From: Actinocatenispora thailandica
GTDB lineage: Bacteria; Actinomycetota; Actinomycetes; Mycobacteriales; Micromonosporaceae
DNA length: 64,000 bases
Assembly: GCF_016865425.1 (NCBI RefSeq)
Contig: NZ_AP023355.1
Span: 5,950,198-6,014,197, forward strand
Direction of reading: 5' to 3'
Below the pieces are notes generated by a model. It was not told the origin of the DNA and ran no database searches. It was given only the letters and a program-made list of their open reading frames with translations. Below, in pieces: positions 53,268-61,851 of this stretch. Within the stretch, counting starts at the first letter, position 1; every line of letters starts with the position of its first letter. The position numbers and the translations under genes were made by a program.

Positions 53268-54122
53268 GTGATCCTCCTCGGGATCGATAGGACTGGATTT
53301 CCTTACCCAGCGACGCAACGTAGTTGATCGACTCCGCATGATCAAGAGCGTCCGCCGCAAGCTTGTCGAACAGCTCCGAGTACGTCTGCACGTCCTTCGG
53401 ATCCGACAGGTACGTGTCCGAGGTCTGCGCCTCCAGGAACACCACCGGCGGACTCGTCTGCTTCGTGAAGTCGTAGAGGATGAACGGCGCCATCGCCACG
53501 GCCGAGCGGTCCGCCCCGAACGGGATCACGCGCAACGTCACTGACGACAGCGCGGCCCGCTCGATGAGGTGATCGATCTGGCCTTTCATCACCGACCGGT
53601 CGCCGGGCCAGTACCAGAGCGCCCGCGCGTCGAGGATGACCTCATAGCGCGGCGCGCCCTTGCCCTCCAGCAGTTCCTGCCGCACCATTCGGCGCCGGGC
53701 GATGCCGTCCGGGTCAGGCCAGCCCCCAACCGGGCGTTCTCCCGCGCGTACTCCTCCGACTGCAACTGACCCGGCACCAGCAACGGGTGATGCTGCCGGA
53801 ACCGCTTCAACTGCGTCTCGACGGCCTGCACCTCGCCCTGCCGCCGCGGCGTGCCACCGGCCCGGACGATCCACGCCCCGTCGATCCCGGCGTCATCCGC
53901 CGCCGTCGACAGCAGCTCCGCCTTGACCTCTTCCGGCACGCCGTAGTAGCTCAGCAGCGCCGACAGGTCCGGGATGCTCACCCCGAACCGCCCCGTCTCG
54001 ATCCGGGACACCTTCGACTGCGACCACCCCAGCGCCGCCCCGACATCCTCTCCGGACAGCCCCTCGGCTAGCCGGATCCGGCGCAGCTCAGCCCCCACCC
54101 GCGCCCTCTGCGCCGACGTCAT
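53251..54122 (-). pseudogene. Scr1-family XRE regulator with a frameshift
   Basis: The N-terminal half has the helix-turn-helix (VGAELRRIRLAEGLSGEDVGAALGWSQSKVSRIETGRFGVSI). The C-terminal half is the Scr1 DUF5753 domain (GKGAPRYEVILDARALWYWPGDRSVMKGQIDHLIE; VIPFGADRSAVAMAPFILYDF). The two halves are in different frames. The switch is at the three-base G/C run 53711-53713, where one more base gives AGLTPDPDGIARRRM and a full ~290-residue protein. The ATG 54120-54122 has GGAGG upstream. Recent pseudogene or consensus error. Confidence 0.85.
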
Positions 54123-54196
54123 GGCCACCTCCGGTCATGCACCAGTGAATACCTAACTCTAGCGGACGCATGGCCGGCGGCACTAAGCCGGCCACC

Positions 54197-55855
54197 CTAG
54201 GAAGGGGCAATGCCATCCATAGGCTCCCCGTTAGAGCCAAAGTTCAGTAAAAAATACTTGTGCCGCTCAACAGAACCCTTCAAGGCCAGGAATCTTGGCA
54301 AAGAATAAGCTTGCCTCAATGCTCGCATTGCAATCAATAGCGCGTCTCGGCGATACTCCTGCGCAGTTTCAAAGCTCGGTTCACTGACGCCGTGCACGAG
54401 CTTACTGCGAGCGTTATACAGATCCTGAGCCTTCTTAAATAGCGCACGTCGACGTTCGACGTCATCAGGTTCCAGCATCATTGCAAGTGAAGCGCACACT
54501 TTGAATGTTGTCTCTTGCGCACCGCCGAACAAATTTTCCCAACACATTACAGCGTCAATAAACGAATCCATCGGGTCTATTCGATCAGCCGCCGCAGAAA
54601 GTAGCCGCTTTATCCCAATGTTAAGAGAAGAGGGGTGGCTCTCACGAATTCGACTACTAAGCATCTGAATGTCAGAAACCCAGGCAGCACCGATTTCCAC
54701 GGAGGAGCCGCCGTGCCGAATCCCGACAGGAACCTGCGCTGACCCACTAGCTCTGACCGGATTTAGAACTGTTGCGACTTCGACTTGCGAAGCATAAATT
54801 TCTCCAAAAGGTGACGCCAGCAATAGTGCGTATCGCGCTAGATCGACTTCCTTCCGATCCTGCTCAATCACATCGTCACGAGCCCGCCGGGATGCACTAC
54901 CCGGAAGCATGGAGATCGGAGAGTTATTGATCGCCGACTCCACATCCTTCGATAACTTAATGATCTCCTCATCCACATCGACTACCAGCACGGCCGCTGG
55001 ATCCCTAGCGGAACCCCAACCTCGCAGATAGCCAGCCGAGAAGGAATTTGCGTTAGTGAGAGTTGCGCCAGACAACTCGATCTTCGGCACATCATCTTCG
55101 AGTCGGACGCCAGACAGGCCTACGACTTGCGGGATCTTACACGAGGCTCCGGACGCGAGGCCTTTAGCTAATTTGATCGCCTTCCGTATATTTAAAAAGC
55201 ATTCCTCAATGGTGATCTCATTGAGGATTCCGGTCATTGTGACGGCGTGAGCCACTACGGAGGCTGGAAGCATGCCAAGCGTAACTGAACCTCCGTCACC
55301 CCTCAACCATTGTACAAATGCACTAACCCGCCAAAGCGGTTCGAGTTTCACAATTGATTCCGGCTGATAGTCAGGGAAGAGACGCCTAAATTCGTCGACC
55401 TCAATAGCCGCCTGGACCATTCGCTCATGCATCGGAATCGAGATGCTATTTAAAACAAGGCTCGCCTGATACGGCGACGTATTATCACCCGCTTCCAACT
55501 CAAGCAGCAGCGCTGGGAAAATATCAAACCCGACCTGTAGGAGCACTCGCTCGAAATCGTCACTCGCCGCGTACTGAGGAATCTCTACACCGCAAGCCGA
55601 ACGCACGTAGGTCAAGAATGTCTCATCACGCCCATCTATCGCCTCGCCAATAAACCGTTGCACGATGAACGGCCTTTCAGGTGCAGGAGCTTGCGAGATC
55701 CTTATCGCAGCTTCTGACAACCCACCCGCGAACTTTGACTGCACCTCGCTCAATCGAGCATCGTCGAGCCGGTCACAATTGAGTACGTGCGACACAAATC
55801 TGTCGCCGAATACACTCCGACAAGTATCGAGAGCGCTAGACGTATCCGTTTCCAT
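54197..55855 (-). CDS. Large protein with C-terminal ApeA-like HEPN RNase domain
   Basis: A 552-residue protein. Residues ~1-380 have no domain I recognise. The C-terminal region SFIDAVMCWENLFGGAQETTFKVCASLAMML ... RRALFKKAQDLYNARSKLVHG matches the ApeA-like HEPN pattern, with the catalytic RX4H as Arg483 to His488 (RSKLVH). HEPN RNases of this sort act in abortive-infection defence and cut tRNA or rRNA when triggered. The gene is AT-richer than the core, stands alone at the element's right edge and has no evident partner. The ATG 55853-55855 has a GGGGG upstream. Confidence 0.72.
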   Translation of the reverse strand: METDTSSALDTCRSVFGDRFVSHVLNCDRLDDARLSEVQSKFAGGLSEAAIRISQAPAPERPFIVQRFIGEAIDGRDETFLTYVRSACGVEIPQYAASDDFERVLLQVGFDIFPALLLELEAGDNTSPYQASLVLNSISIPMHERMVQAAIEVDEFRRLFPDYQPESIVKLEPLWRVSAFVQWLRGDGGSVTLGMLPASVVAHAVTMTGILNEITIEECFLNIRKAIKLAKGLASGASCKIPQVVGLSGVRLEDDVPKIELSGATLTNANSFSAGYLRGWGSARDPAAVLVVDVDEEIIKLSKDVESAINNSPISMLPGSASRRARDDVIEQDRKEVDLARYALLLASPFGEIYASQVEVATVLNPVRASGSAQVPVGIRHGGSSVEIGAAWVSDIQMLSSRIRESHPSSLNIGIKRLLSAAADRIDPMDSFIDAVMCWENLFGGAQETTFKVCASLAMMLEPDDVERRRALFKKAQDLYNARSKLVHGVSEPSFETAQEYRRDALLIAMRALRQAYSLPRFLALKGSVERHKYFLLNFGSNGEPMDGIAPS

Positions 55856-55873
55856 CAGAACCCCCAGCCACAA

Positions 55874-56362
55874 CCGCGATATGGGCAGCTTGCCTAGCCA
55901 CAGGCTATCGATGTGTCGGAGATATCCAATCGTCCAAACTGCCGAATTGGTCTCTACTGGATCAAGGCGCCGCGCGAGCGCGGCGCGCGCCGGTGGGGCG
56001 GCGGTAAGGCCCGGCCCTTCGGCTGGCGCCTACGGGCCGGTACGCCGCCGCCCCACCGGCGCCATCAGCGCTCTACGGCGGCCAGGACCAGGCGGACGTC
56101 TCGGCGCGAGGCCGACGATCGCCCTGCGCGGTTGCCGTGGTCGGTGCTTGCGGGCGATCGCTGCCGCGGCGGCCCAAGACCGGGGCCGCCTTGCCCCCGG
56201 GACCGGTGGTCACCGTCCGTGGGCCGTCACCGTGGCCGGAGCACGTGCCTGGAGTCACACGGGCGGCGCGCCGTCGGGCCGGGCGGCGCAAGATCACTGC
56301 CCCTGTCCTGCCCCTGAGCGCTCGCGAACGGCCGTGAACGGTCGTGAACCGCTGGACGGTAC
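55874..56362. other. Right-end non-coding region of the element
   Basis: About 490 bases without a convincing gene, reverting from AT-rich to very GC-rich at ~55970. It contains the long inverted repeat at 55987-56062. The candidate reading frames are all GC-driven. Confidence 0.5.
55987..56062. repeat. Long inverted repeat near the right end of the AICE
   Basis: Perfect 18-bp arms (GCGCCGGTGGGGCGGCGG at 55987-56004 and its complement at 56045-56062), with a second smaller stem GGCCCG/CGGGCC inside (56008-56013 and 56033-56038). There is no T-run on either side, so it is not a typical terminator. It could be an origin hairpin or a Tra/Int binding structure. Confidence 0.75.
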
Positions 56363-56401
56363 GAGGAAGGCCCCGACCGGCATTTCTGCTGGTCAGGGGC
56401 C
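56363..56401 (-). terminator. Terminator of the reconstituted tRNA-Tyr (element-borne)
   Basis: On the minus strand, 14 bases after the tRNA, GGCCCC(T)GACC pairs with GGTCGGGGCC across a 12-base loop, followed by TTCCTC. It is a diverged copy of the hairpin at 36413-36442. The element therefore supplies both a new tRNA 3' half and a new terminator. Confidence 0.65.
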
Positions 56402-56403
56402 TT

Positions 56404-56467
56404 GAAGCCCTGGTGTGGCGGGTACTGGATTCGAACCAGTGTAGGCGTAGCCGACGGTTTTACAGAC
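56404..56467. repeat. attR: Right attachment site (64-bp direct repeat)
   Basis: Identical to 36447-36510. It ends inside the 5' strand of the tRNA-Tyr anticodon stem, so strand exchange probably takes place around the anticodon loop, as for many tRNA-targeting tyrosine integrases. Confidence 0.92.
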
Positions 56468-56497
56468 CGCTCCCTTTGGCCGCTCGGGCAACCCGCC
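56416..56497 (-). tRNA. tRNA-Tyr (GTA), AICE target
   Basis: An 82-nt tRNA with acceptor GGCGGGT/ACCCGCC, discriminator A, anticodon GTA (complement of 56461-56463), a long variable arm as in bacterial tRNA-Tyr, and T-loop GGTTCGAATCC. Its 5' 30 bases are chromosomal and its 3' 52 bases come with the element's att repeat, leaving the gene intact. Confidence 0.96.
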
Positions 56498-56668
56498 GTG
56501 GGCACAGCACCTCGCGCGAAACGCGGGGTGCGGAAGAAGGATAGCGGTACACCCGGGGCGGTACGCAAACGGGTAGCGTCGAGGCGGCGCGGGGGCGGCC
56601 GGCGGTGCGCCGGGCTCCTCGCGGCAGGGTGGATCAACCGACATCGACGCAGTACGGGAGCACTGTCC

Positions 56669-57160
56669 GTGGCGAATCCGAGCTTCGACATCGTCAGCAA
56701 CGTCGACCGGCAGGAGGTCGACAACGCCGTGAACCAGGCGGCCAAGGAGATCAGCCAGCGGTTCGACTTCCGCGGTACCGGCGCCGAGATCACCTGGTCC
56801 GGCGAGGAGGCGATCTCGCTGGTCGCCGAGACCGAGGACCGGGTGAAGGCGGCACTCGACGTGTTCCGCGACAAGCTGGTCAAGCGTGGCGTGTCGTTGA
56901 AGGCGCTGGACGCGGGCGAGCCGCAGCAGTCCGGCAAGACGTACAAGATCAGCGCCAAGCTGGTGCAGGGCATCGAGCAGGACAAGGCGAAGAAGATCGG
57001 CAAGCTGATCCGGGACGAGGGGCCGAAGGGCGTGCAGGCGCAGATCCAGGGCGACCAGCTGCGCGTCACCGGCAAGAAGAAGGACGATCTGCAGGCGGTG
57101 ATCACGCTGCTCAAGGGCGCCGATTTCGACATCCCGCTGCAGTTCACCAACTACCGGTAG
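56669..57160 (+). CDS. yajQ: YajQ-family nucleotide-binding protein
   Basis: A 163-residue YajQ protein: [34 protein letters not shown] at the N-terminus and [34 protein letters not shown] later, ending LQFTNYR. Members bind RNA or nucleotides, and some bind c-di-GMP. The GTG start (56669) gives the exact family length. It is the first chromosomal gene after tRNA-Tyr. Confidence 0.95.
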   Translation: MANPSFDIVSNVDRQEVDNAVNQAAKEISQRFDFRGTGAEITWSGEEAISLVAETEDRVKAALDVFRDKLVKRGVSLKALDAGEPQQSGKTYKISAKLVQGIEQDKAKKIGKLIRDEGPKGVQAQIQGDQLRVTGKKKDDLQAVITLLKGADFDIPLQFTNYR

Positions 57161-57241
57161 GCTCCGGCCGCCAAGCTGCCGGCCGCCAAGCTGCCGCCGC
57201 CAACCGGCCGCCGATCGGCCGCCGGCAGGTCGACCGGGGCC

Positions 57242-57601
57242 TCAGCGCTGCAGTTTCGCGCGCTGCGCCTTCGGTAGGCCGGACAGGACCAGGTCGTACG
57301 AGTGGTCGATCAGTTCGAGCACTTCGTCGTCGGGGACCGAGCCGTCCAGCAGGACCGTGTTCCAGTGCCGCTTGTTGAGGTGGTACCCGGCGGTGATCGC
57401 CGGGTACCGGTCGCGCAGGTGCAGCGCGAGGTCGGGGTCGCACTTGAGGCTGATGCTGGCCGCCTGCTCGCCCAGCGGTACCAGGGCGAACATCTTGCCA
57501 CCCACCTTGAACACGGCGACCCCGTCGCCGAACGGGTAGGTCTCGGCCGCCCCGGGCAGCGCGCCGCAGGCCGCACACATCCGGTCCGACTCGGCCGACA
57601 T
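57242..57601 (-). CDS. MmcQ/YjbR-family protein
   Basis: A 119-residue MmcQ/YjbR protein. It has PFGDGVAVFKVGGKMFALVPLGEQAASISLKCDPD and the HLNKRHWNTVLLDGSVPDDEVLELIDHSYDLV stretch with the typical NKRHW motif. The fold is CyaY-like and DNA binding is suspected. It lies convergent to yajQ. Confidence 0.87.
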   Translation of the reverse strand: MSAESDRMCAACGALPGAAETYPFGDGVAVFKVGGKMFALVPLGEQAASISLKCDPDLALHLRDRYPAITAGYHLNKRHWNTVLLDGSVPDDEVLELIDHSYDLVLSGLPKAQRAKLQR

Positions 57602-57639
57602 CGCGCACCTCCCGCTCCGGAGCTTGCTGGCGGGCGGCC

Positions 57640-57723
57640 CCGGTCACCCGGTCACCCGGTCACCCGGTCACCCGGTCACCCGGTCACCCGGTCACCCGGT
57701 CACCCGGTCACCCGGTCACCCGG
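57640..57723. repeat. 8-bp tandem repeat, about ten copies
   Basis: The unit GGTCACCC repeats about ten times without interruption. The hydrolase stop codon lies in the terminal copy, so copy-number change would leave the protein intact but alter the 3' untranslated region and the upstream region of the next gene on the minus strand. Confidence 0.95.
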
Positions 57724-58510
57724 TGGGCAGCGTACCGGCGATGAACGCGGTGACGTCGGCGAGCACCGCGGTGTTGTTGGTTTCGTTGAAGATCTCGTGC
57801 CGGGCGCCCGGGTAGGCGACCTGCTCGAACCGTTCGCCGCGGATCGTGTCGATGCCGGCGCGGGTCGGCCCGATCGGTACCAGCTCGTCGTCGGCGCCGT
57901 GCAGCCACAGGGTCGGCGGGGTCAGCCGGGGGCCGGCGTTGATCTCGTCCAGGCAGCGGCCGATGGCGCGCAGCGTCGCCCGCTTGAACGGGCCGTGCCA
58001 GATCAGCGGATCCGCCGCGTACCGCTCCCCGACCGCCGGGTCGCGGGACAGCGTGGCGACGTCGAGCGGCTCGTCCGGGATCTCGCCGTCGGCCAGGGCC
58101 ACCGGTGCCCAGCTGCCGAGCACCGGGCCGGACAGTACGACGGAGGTCAGCTCGGCGCCGTGCAGCTGGGCGTACCGGGCGGCGATCATGCCGCCCATCG
58201 AGTGCCCGACGAGGACCACCGGAAGGTCGGTTCCGGCCTGGTCGGCGACGGCGCGCAGGTCGGCGAGCACGTCGTCGAAGGAGGCGACGAGGACCCGTTC
58301 GCCCGCCGACCGGCCGTGGCCCACATGGTCCGGTCCGACGACCTCGGCGCCGTTGGCGTGCAGTGCCGCCGCGACGTGGTCGTACCGGCCGAGGTGCTCG
58401 CCGTACCCGTGCACCAGCAGCACCCGGTGGGTCGGGGCGGGATGCGGCCACCGGTACACGGTGATCTCGCCCCGAGATCCATCCATTGTGGACAGTTGAG
58501 CGTCGGTCAT
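57716..58510 (-). CDS. Alpha/beta hydrolase, monoacylglycerol lipase-like
   Basis: A 264-residue serine hydrolase. The oxyanion strand is VLLVHGYGEHLGRY, the nucleophile elbow GHSMGG, the Asp lies in LHGADDELVP and the His in GARHEIFNE. The HGxGEHxxRY and GHSMGG pairing is that of monoacylglycerol lipase-type lysophospholipases. Its stop abuts an 8-bp tandem repeat. It overlaps nothing but starts one base before the phosphatase's end, so the two are probably co-transcribed. Confidence 0.88.
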   Translation of the reverse strand: MTDAQLSTMDGSRGEITVYRWPHPAPTHRVLLVHGYGEHLGRYDHVAAALHANGAEVVGPDHVGHGRSAGERVLVASFDDVLADLRAVADQAGTDLPVVLVGHSMGGMIAARYAQLHGAELTSVVLSGPVLGSWAPVALADGEIPDEPLDVATLSRDPAVGERYAADPLIWHGPFKRATLRAIGRCLDEINAGPRLTPPTLWLHGADDELVPIGPTRAGIDTIRGERFEQVAYPGARHEIFNETNNTAVLADVTAFIAGTLPTG

Positions 58511-58511
58511 G

Positions 58512-59048
58512 TCAGCCCTCCTGGCGGACGACGGTGGCGGTGGACGGGTCGACGGCGAGCACGTCCGGCAGCGCCAGCGCGGCCCAGAACTCGGCCGGGC
58601 CGGCGGTCAGCGCGGCCGGCAGCAGGGCGGCGAGCCACACCGTCAGCGCCATCCCGTGGGTACCGATGACCAGCGGCCGCCCGTCGGCCCGGCCGAGGTG
58701 GTCGGTGACCGCGGCGGCGAACCGGGCCGCGACCGCGGAGGCCAGCTCCCAGCCCGGCAGCAGCAGGCCGGAGACGTACCGGCGGCGCCGCTCGGCGTAC
58801 CCGTCGTCCACCGGCTCGGCCCGGCGCACCTCGCCGAACCTCGGGTCGACGTCGACCGCGCGGCCCGGGTACGCGCACTGCAGCGTCTGGATCGCCTTCG
58901 GCTCGCCGCTCGCCACCAGGTACGGGTCCCACGGGAGGCGGCCGGCCAGCCGGGCGGCGGCCGACCGGCCGTCCGCGGTCAGCTGCCACCGGTCCGGTGC
59001 GACCTTCCGGCGCACCATCGGCTGCGCGTGTCGCACCAGATAGATCAT
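58512..59048 (-). CDS. Histidine phosphatase family protein
   Basis: A 178-residue branch-1 histidine phosphatase: catalytic LVRHAQP, second Arg in the VASGEPKAIQT region, and the second His in IGTHGMAL. The usual SPxxRAxQT box is altered to SGEPKAIQT. The substrate is unknown. Start ATG 59046-59048; an in-frame ATG at 59066 is possible. Confidence 0.85.
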   Translation of the reverse strand: MIYLVRHAQPMVRRKVAPDRWQLTADGRSAAARLAGRLPWDPYLVASGEPKAIQTLQCAYPGRAVDVDPRFGEVRRAEPVDDGYAERRRRYVSGLLLPGWELASAVAARFAAAVTDHLGRADGRPLVIGTHGMALTVWLAALLPAALTAGPAEFWAALALPDVLAVDPSTATVVRQEG

Positions 59049-59139
59049 GCTTCGCACCGTATCCATTCGACAGGAAACCGGCCGCCCCGCGCGGATCGGG
59101 CCGGGTGGGGCGGCCGGTTCGTGGTTGGTCTTCTCCCGA

Positions 59140-60036
59140 TCAGCGGTCGACGGCGCGGTACTGGTCGCCGGAGACCGCCAGCTCCTCCAGCCGCTTGATC
59201 CGGTCGGCCATCGGCGGGTGGGTGGAGAACAGCTTCGCCACGCCGGCGGCACGCAGCGGGTTCGCGATCATCAGGTGCGCGCTGGACTGCAGCTGGCTGG
59301 TCGGTTGCAGCGGCAGCTGCTGGGCACCGGCGTCGATCTTGCGCAGCGCGCTGGCCAGCGCCAGCGGGTCCTGGGACAGCCGCGCGCCGTCCGCGTCCGC
59401 CTCGTACTCCCGGCTGCGGCTGATGCCGAGCTGGATAAGGGTGGCCGCGATCGGGCCGAGGATCAGCATCGCCAGCACCCCGAGGATGCCCGGGCCATCG
59501 TCGTCCTCCGAGCGGCCGAACGGGATGAACCACACCAGGTAGGACAGCGCGGTGATGATGCCGCCGAGCGCCGCGGCGACGCTGGAGATCAGGATGTCCC
59601 GGTTGTACACGTGGGACAGTTCGTGCCCGATGACCGCCCGCAGCTCACGCTGGGTCAGGATGCGGGTGATGCCGTCGGTGACGCAGACGGCAGCGTTGGC
59701 CGGGTTGCGGCCGGTCGCGAACGCGTTCGGCTGCGCGGTGGGGCTGATGTACAGCCGGGGCATCGGCTGCTTGGCCGCGGTCGACAGCTCCCGGACCATC
59801 GCGTACAGCCAGGGCGCCTGGGCCTCGGACACCGGCTGGGCCTGCATCGAGCGCAGCGCGATCTTGTCCGACCAGAAGTACGTCGCGGCGTTCATGGCCA
59901 GCGAGATCAGCACCGCGATGACCAGGCCGCTGGTACCGCCGATCAGATAGCCGATGCCGATGATCAGCGCGGTGAGCAGCCCGAGCAGCAGCGCGGTGCG
60001 GAGGCCGTTGTGGTGCCGATGTACGGTCACCGTCAT
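59140..60036 (-). CDS. htpX: HtpX-type membrane zinc metalloprotease
   Basis: A 298-residue M48B protease. Two N-terminal helices precede the zinc motif GHELSHVYNRD, two more helices follow, and the third ligand is in SREYEADADGARL. The C-terminal STHPPMADRIKRLEEL is typical. HtpX degrades misfolded membrane proteins. The ATG 60034-60036 has GGGAG upstream. Confidence 0.95.
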   Translation of the reverse strand: MTVTVHRHHNGLRTALLLGLLTALIIGIGYLIGGTSGLVIAVLISLAMNAATYFWSDKIALRSMQAQPVSEAQAPWLYAMVRELSTAAKQPMPRLYISPTAQPNAFATGRNPANAAVCVTDGITRILTQRELRAVIGHELSHVYNRDILISSVAAALGGIITALSYLVWFIPFGRSEDDDGPGILGVLAMLILGPIAATLIQLGISRSREYEADADGARLSQDPLALASALRKIDAGAQQLPLQPTSQLQSSAHLMIANPLRAAGVAKLFSTHPPMADRIKRLEELAVSGDQYRAVDR

Positions 60037-60186
60037 CACTCCCTGCACGTGGCGATCGGCTGGTTCAACACCACGCCGACGCCTTTTCATCCCCGGCGGG
60101 GATTCCGGGGCCGACTCCAGCATGCCCCGGTTTTCTGACACCGAGCTGGGAAAACGCTGCCTGTCGGGCGTGCACGTACCGCCGGG

Positions 60187-61788
60187 TCAGCGCAGCACGG
60201 CGGCAGCGTCGAGCACCAGCTGGGGGGCGAAGCCGGCGAGCACGGCCGCCAGCGTGACGGCGGCGAGCACGCCGCCCAGCAGCGGCCGGACCGGCACCGG
60301 GCGGTACTCGCCGGTGCGCCACAGCACGACCACCACGCGCAGGTAGTAGACCAGGCCGAGCACCGCGTTCAGCGCGATCAGCACGGCCAGCCAGGTCGTA
60401 CCGCCGGTGAGCGCCGCCCGCACCACGGTGATCTTGGCGAACAGGCCGGCCAGGCTCGGCGGCAGCCCGGCGAGGCCGATCAGGGCGAACGCGAACGCCG
60501 CCGCCGTCGCCGGCCGCACCCGGCCGGCACCCCGGTAGTCGTCGATCTCGCCGCCCGACCCGGCGCCCCGCAGCGCGATCAGCGCACCGAACGCCGCGAG
60601 TTCCAGCAGCAGGTAGAAGATCGTGTAGCCGAGGGTGGCGGTGGTCATCGTGTGCCGGGCGGCGCCGTTCGCCGCGGCGAACGCGCCGAGCGGCGCCAGC
60701 AGGTACCCGGCCTGCGCCACGGAGGAGAACGCGAGCAGCCGCACCATGCGGCGCTGCCGCAGCGCGGCGAGGTTACCGACCGTCATGCTCGCCACCGCGA
60801 GCACCGCGAGCAGCGGACCGACCACCGACCACCACGGGCCGAGCGCGAACACCGTGACGTACAGCAGTGCGACGACGCCGCCCAGCTTGGACGCGGTCGA
60901 CAGGTACGCGGTGACCGGCAGTGGCGCGCCGTCGTAGCTCACCGGCACCCAGCCGTGGAACGGCACCGCGGCCAGCTTGAACGCCAGCCCCACCAGCACC
61001 AGCAGCACCGCCGCCGAGGTCAGCGGTACGCCGTGCAGGTCGTCCCGGTGCGCCAGCGCCGCGGCGATCCGGTCCAGGTGCACCGCGCCGGTCAACGCGT
61101 AGAGCAACGCGGCGCCCAGCAGCGTCACCGTCGTCGAGACCGCCGAGACCACGAAGAACGTCAGCGCACCGGACGCCGCTTCGGCCGGCCCGCGCGGGTC
61201 GTCGGCGGCACCGGACTCGCCGGTCCCGTCGCCGACCACCTCGGGCCGGGTGGGGTCGGCCGGCGTGCCGGCACCGGACCGGCGGGTCGCGCGGTGCCGG
61301 AGCCCGATCAGGACGTAGAGCGGCAGGGTGAGGGTCTCGACCGCGACGATCAGGGTGATCAGGTCGCGGGCGTAGCCGAGCACGACGCCGCCGGTGAGCG
61401 AGGCGGTCAGCAGGAACAGGTACTCGCCGCTCGGCGCCACCCGGGCCGCCAGCGTCGGCGTGGACAGCGCCAGTACGACCAGGGTGATCGCGCAGAACAG
61501 CACGGCGACGAGGGCGCCGACGTGGTCCGCCACGTACGAGCAGGACCGGCCGACGGTCACCCCACCGGGCAGGGTGCCGCCGGCGGTGCAGAAGGTGGCG
61601 CGGGCCGGACCGAGCCCGACGAGTACGGCGACGACGCCGGTCGCGGTGGTGCCGAGCGCGGCGGCGACCAGCGCCGGCACCCGCCGGCCCGGCACGACCA
61701 GGTCGGTGACCAGCACCGCGACCGCGGTCAGCGCGGCGACGTACGCCGGCGCGAGCGCCACCTGGTCGACCGACTGCACCAGACTCAT
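60187..61788 (-). CDS. nuoN: NADH-quinone oxidoreductase subunit N
   Basis: A 533-residue antiporter-like Complex I subunit with about fourteen helices. The conserved Lys region is GLAFKLAAVPFHGWVPVSYDGAP, followed by YLSTASKLGGV and AQAGYLL motifs; an inserted Gly/Asp/Pro-rich loop follows LIGLRHRATRRS. Last gene of the nuo cluster. Start ATG 61786-61788. Confidence 0.95.
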   Translation of the reverse strand: MSLVQSVDQVALAPAYVAALTAVAVLVTDLVVPGRRVPALVAAALGTTATGVVAVLVGLGPARATFCTAGGTLPGGVTVGRSCSYVADHVGALVAVLFCAITLVVLALSTPTLAARVAPSGEYLFLLTASLTGGVVLGYARDLITLIVAVETLTLPLYVLIGLRHRATRRSGAGTPADPTRPEVVGDGTGESGAADDPRGPAEAASGALTFFVVSAVSTTVTLLGAALLYALTGAVHLDRIAAALAHRDDLHGVPLTSAAVLLVLVGLAFKLAAVPFHGWVPVSYDGAPLPVTAYLSTASKLGGVVALLYVTVFALGPWWSVVGPLLAVLAVASMTVGNLAALRQRRMVRLLAFSSVAQAGYLLAPLGAFAAANGAARHTMTTATLGYTIFYLLLELAAFGALIALRGAGSGGEIDDYRGAGRVRPATAAAFAFALIGLAGLPPSLAGLFAKITVVRAALTGGTTWLAVLIALNAVLGLVYYLRVVVVLWRTGEYRPVPVRPLLGGVLAAVTLAAVLAGFAPQLVLDAAAVLR

Positions 61789-61851
61789 CGGGTCACCTTC
61801 CGGTGCGGTGCGGCCACCGGCACGGCGGCGGGGCACACCCGTGTTCGGCGC

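Larger units (their letters stand above)
36447..56467. mobile_element. Actinomycete integrative and conjugative element (AICE) in tRNA-Tyr
   Basis: A ~20-kb element bounded by a 64-bp direct repeat. It holds the AICE hallmark set: integrase next to the left att, Xis, RepSA-like initiator, SpdB-like protein, FtsK/TraSA translocase and the activator Pra. AICEs move double-stranded DNA by a single FtsK-like protein and replicate by rolling circle after excision. Cargo at 46.6-55.9 kb includes a Lamassu-like system, an XRE/MFS pair, a Scr1/DUF397 pair and a HEPN gene. Two cargo blocks (46.6-50.6 and 54.2-55.9 kb) are clearly AT-richer than the core. The repSA frameshift may prevent autonomous replication. 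Confidence 0.92.

Noticed and set aside
53046-54122. Classical toxin-antitoxin pair
   Set aside because: DUF397 plus Scr1-type XRE resembles a TA layout in size and overlap, but neither protein matches a known toxin and the pair is a widespread actinomycete regulator couple.
57640-57723. CRISPR array
   Set aside because: The repeats are contiguous 8-base units without spacers and no cas genes are present.
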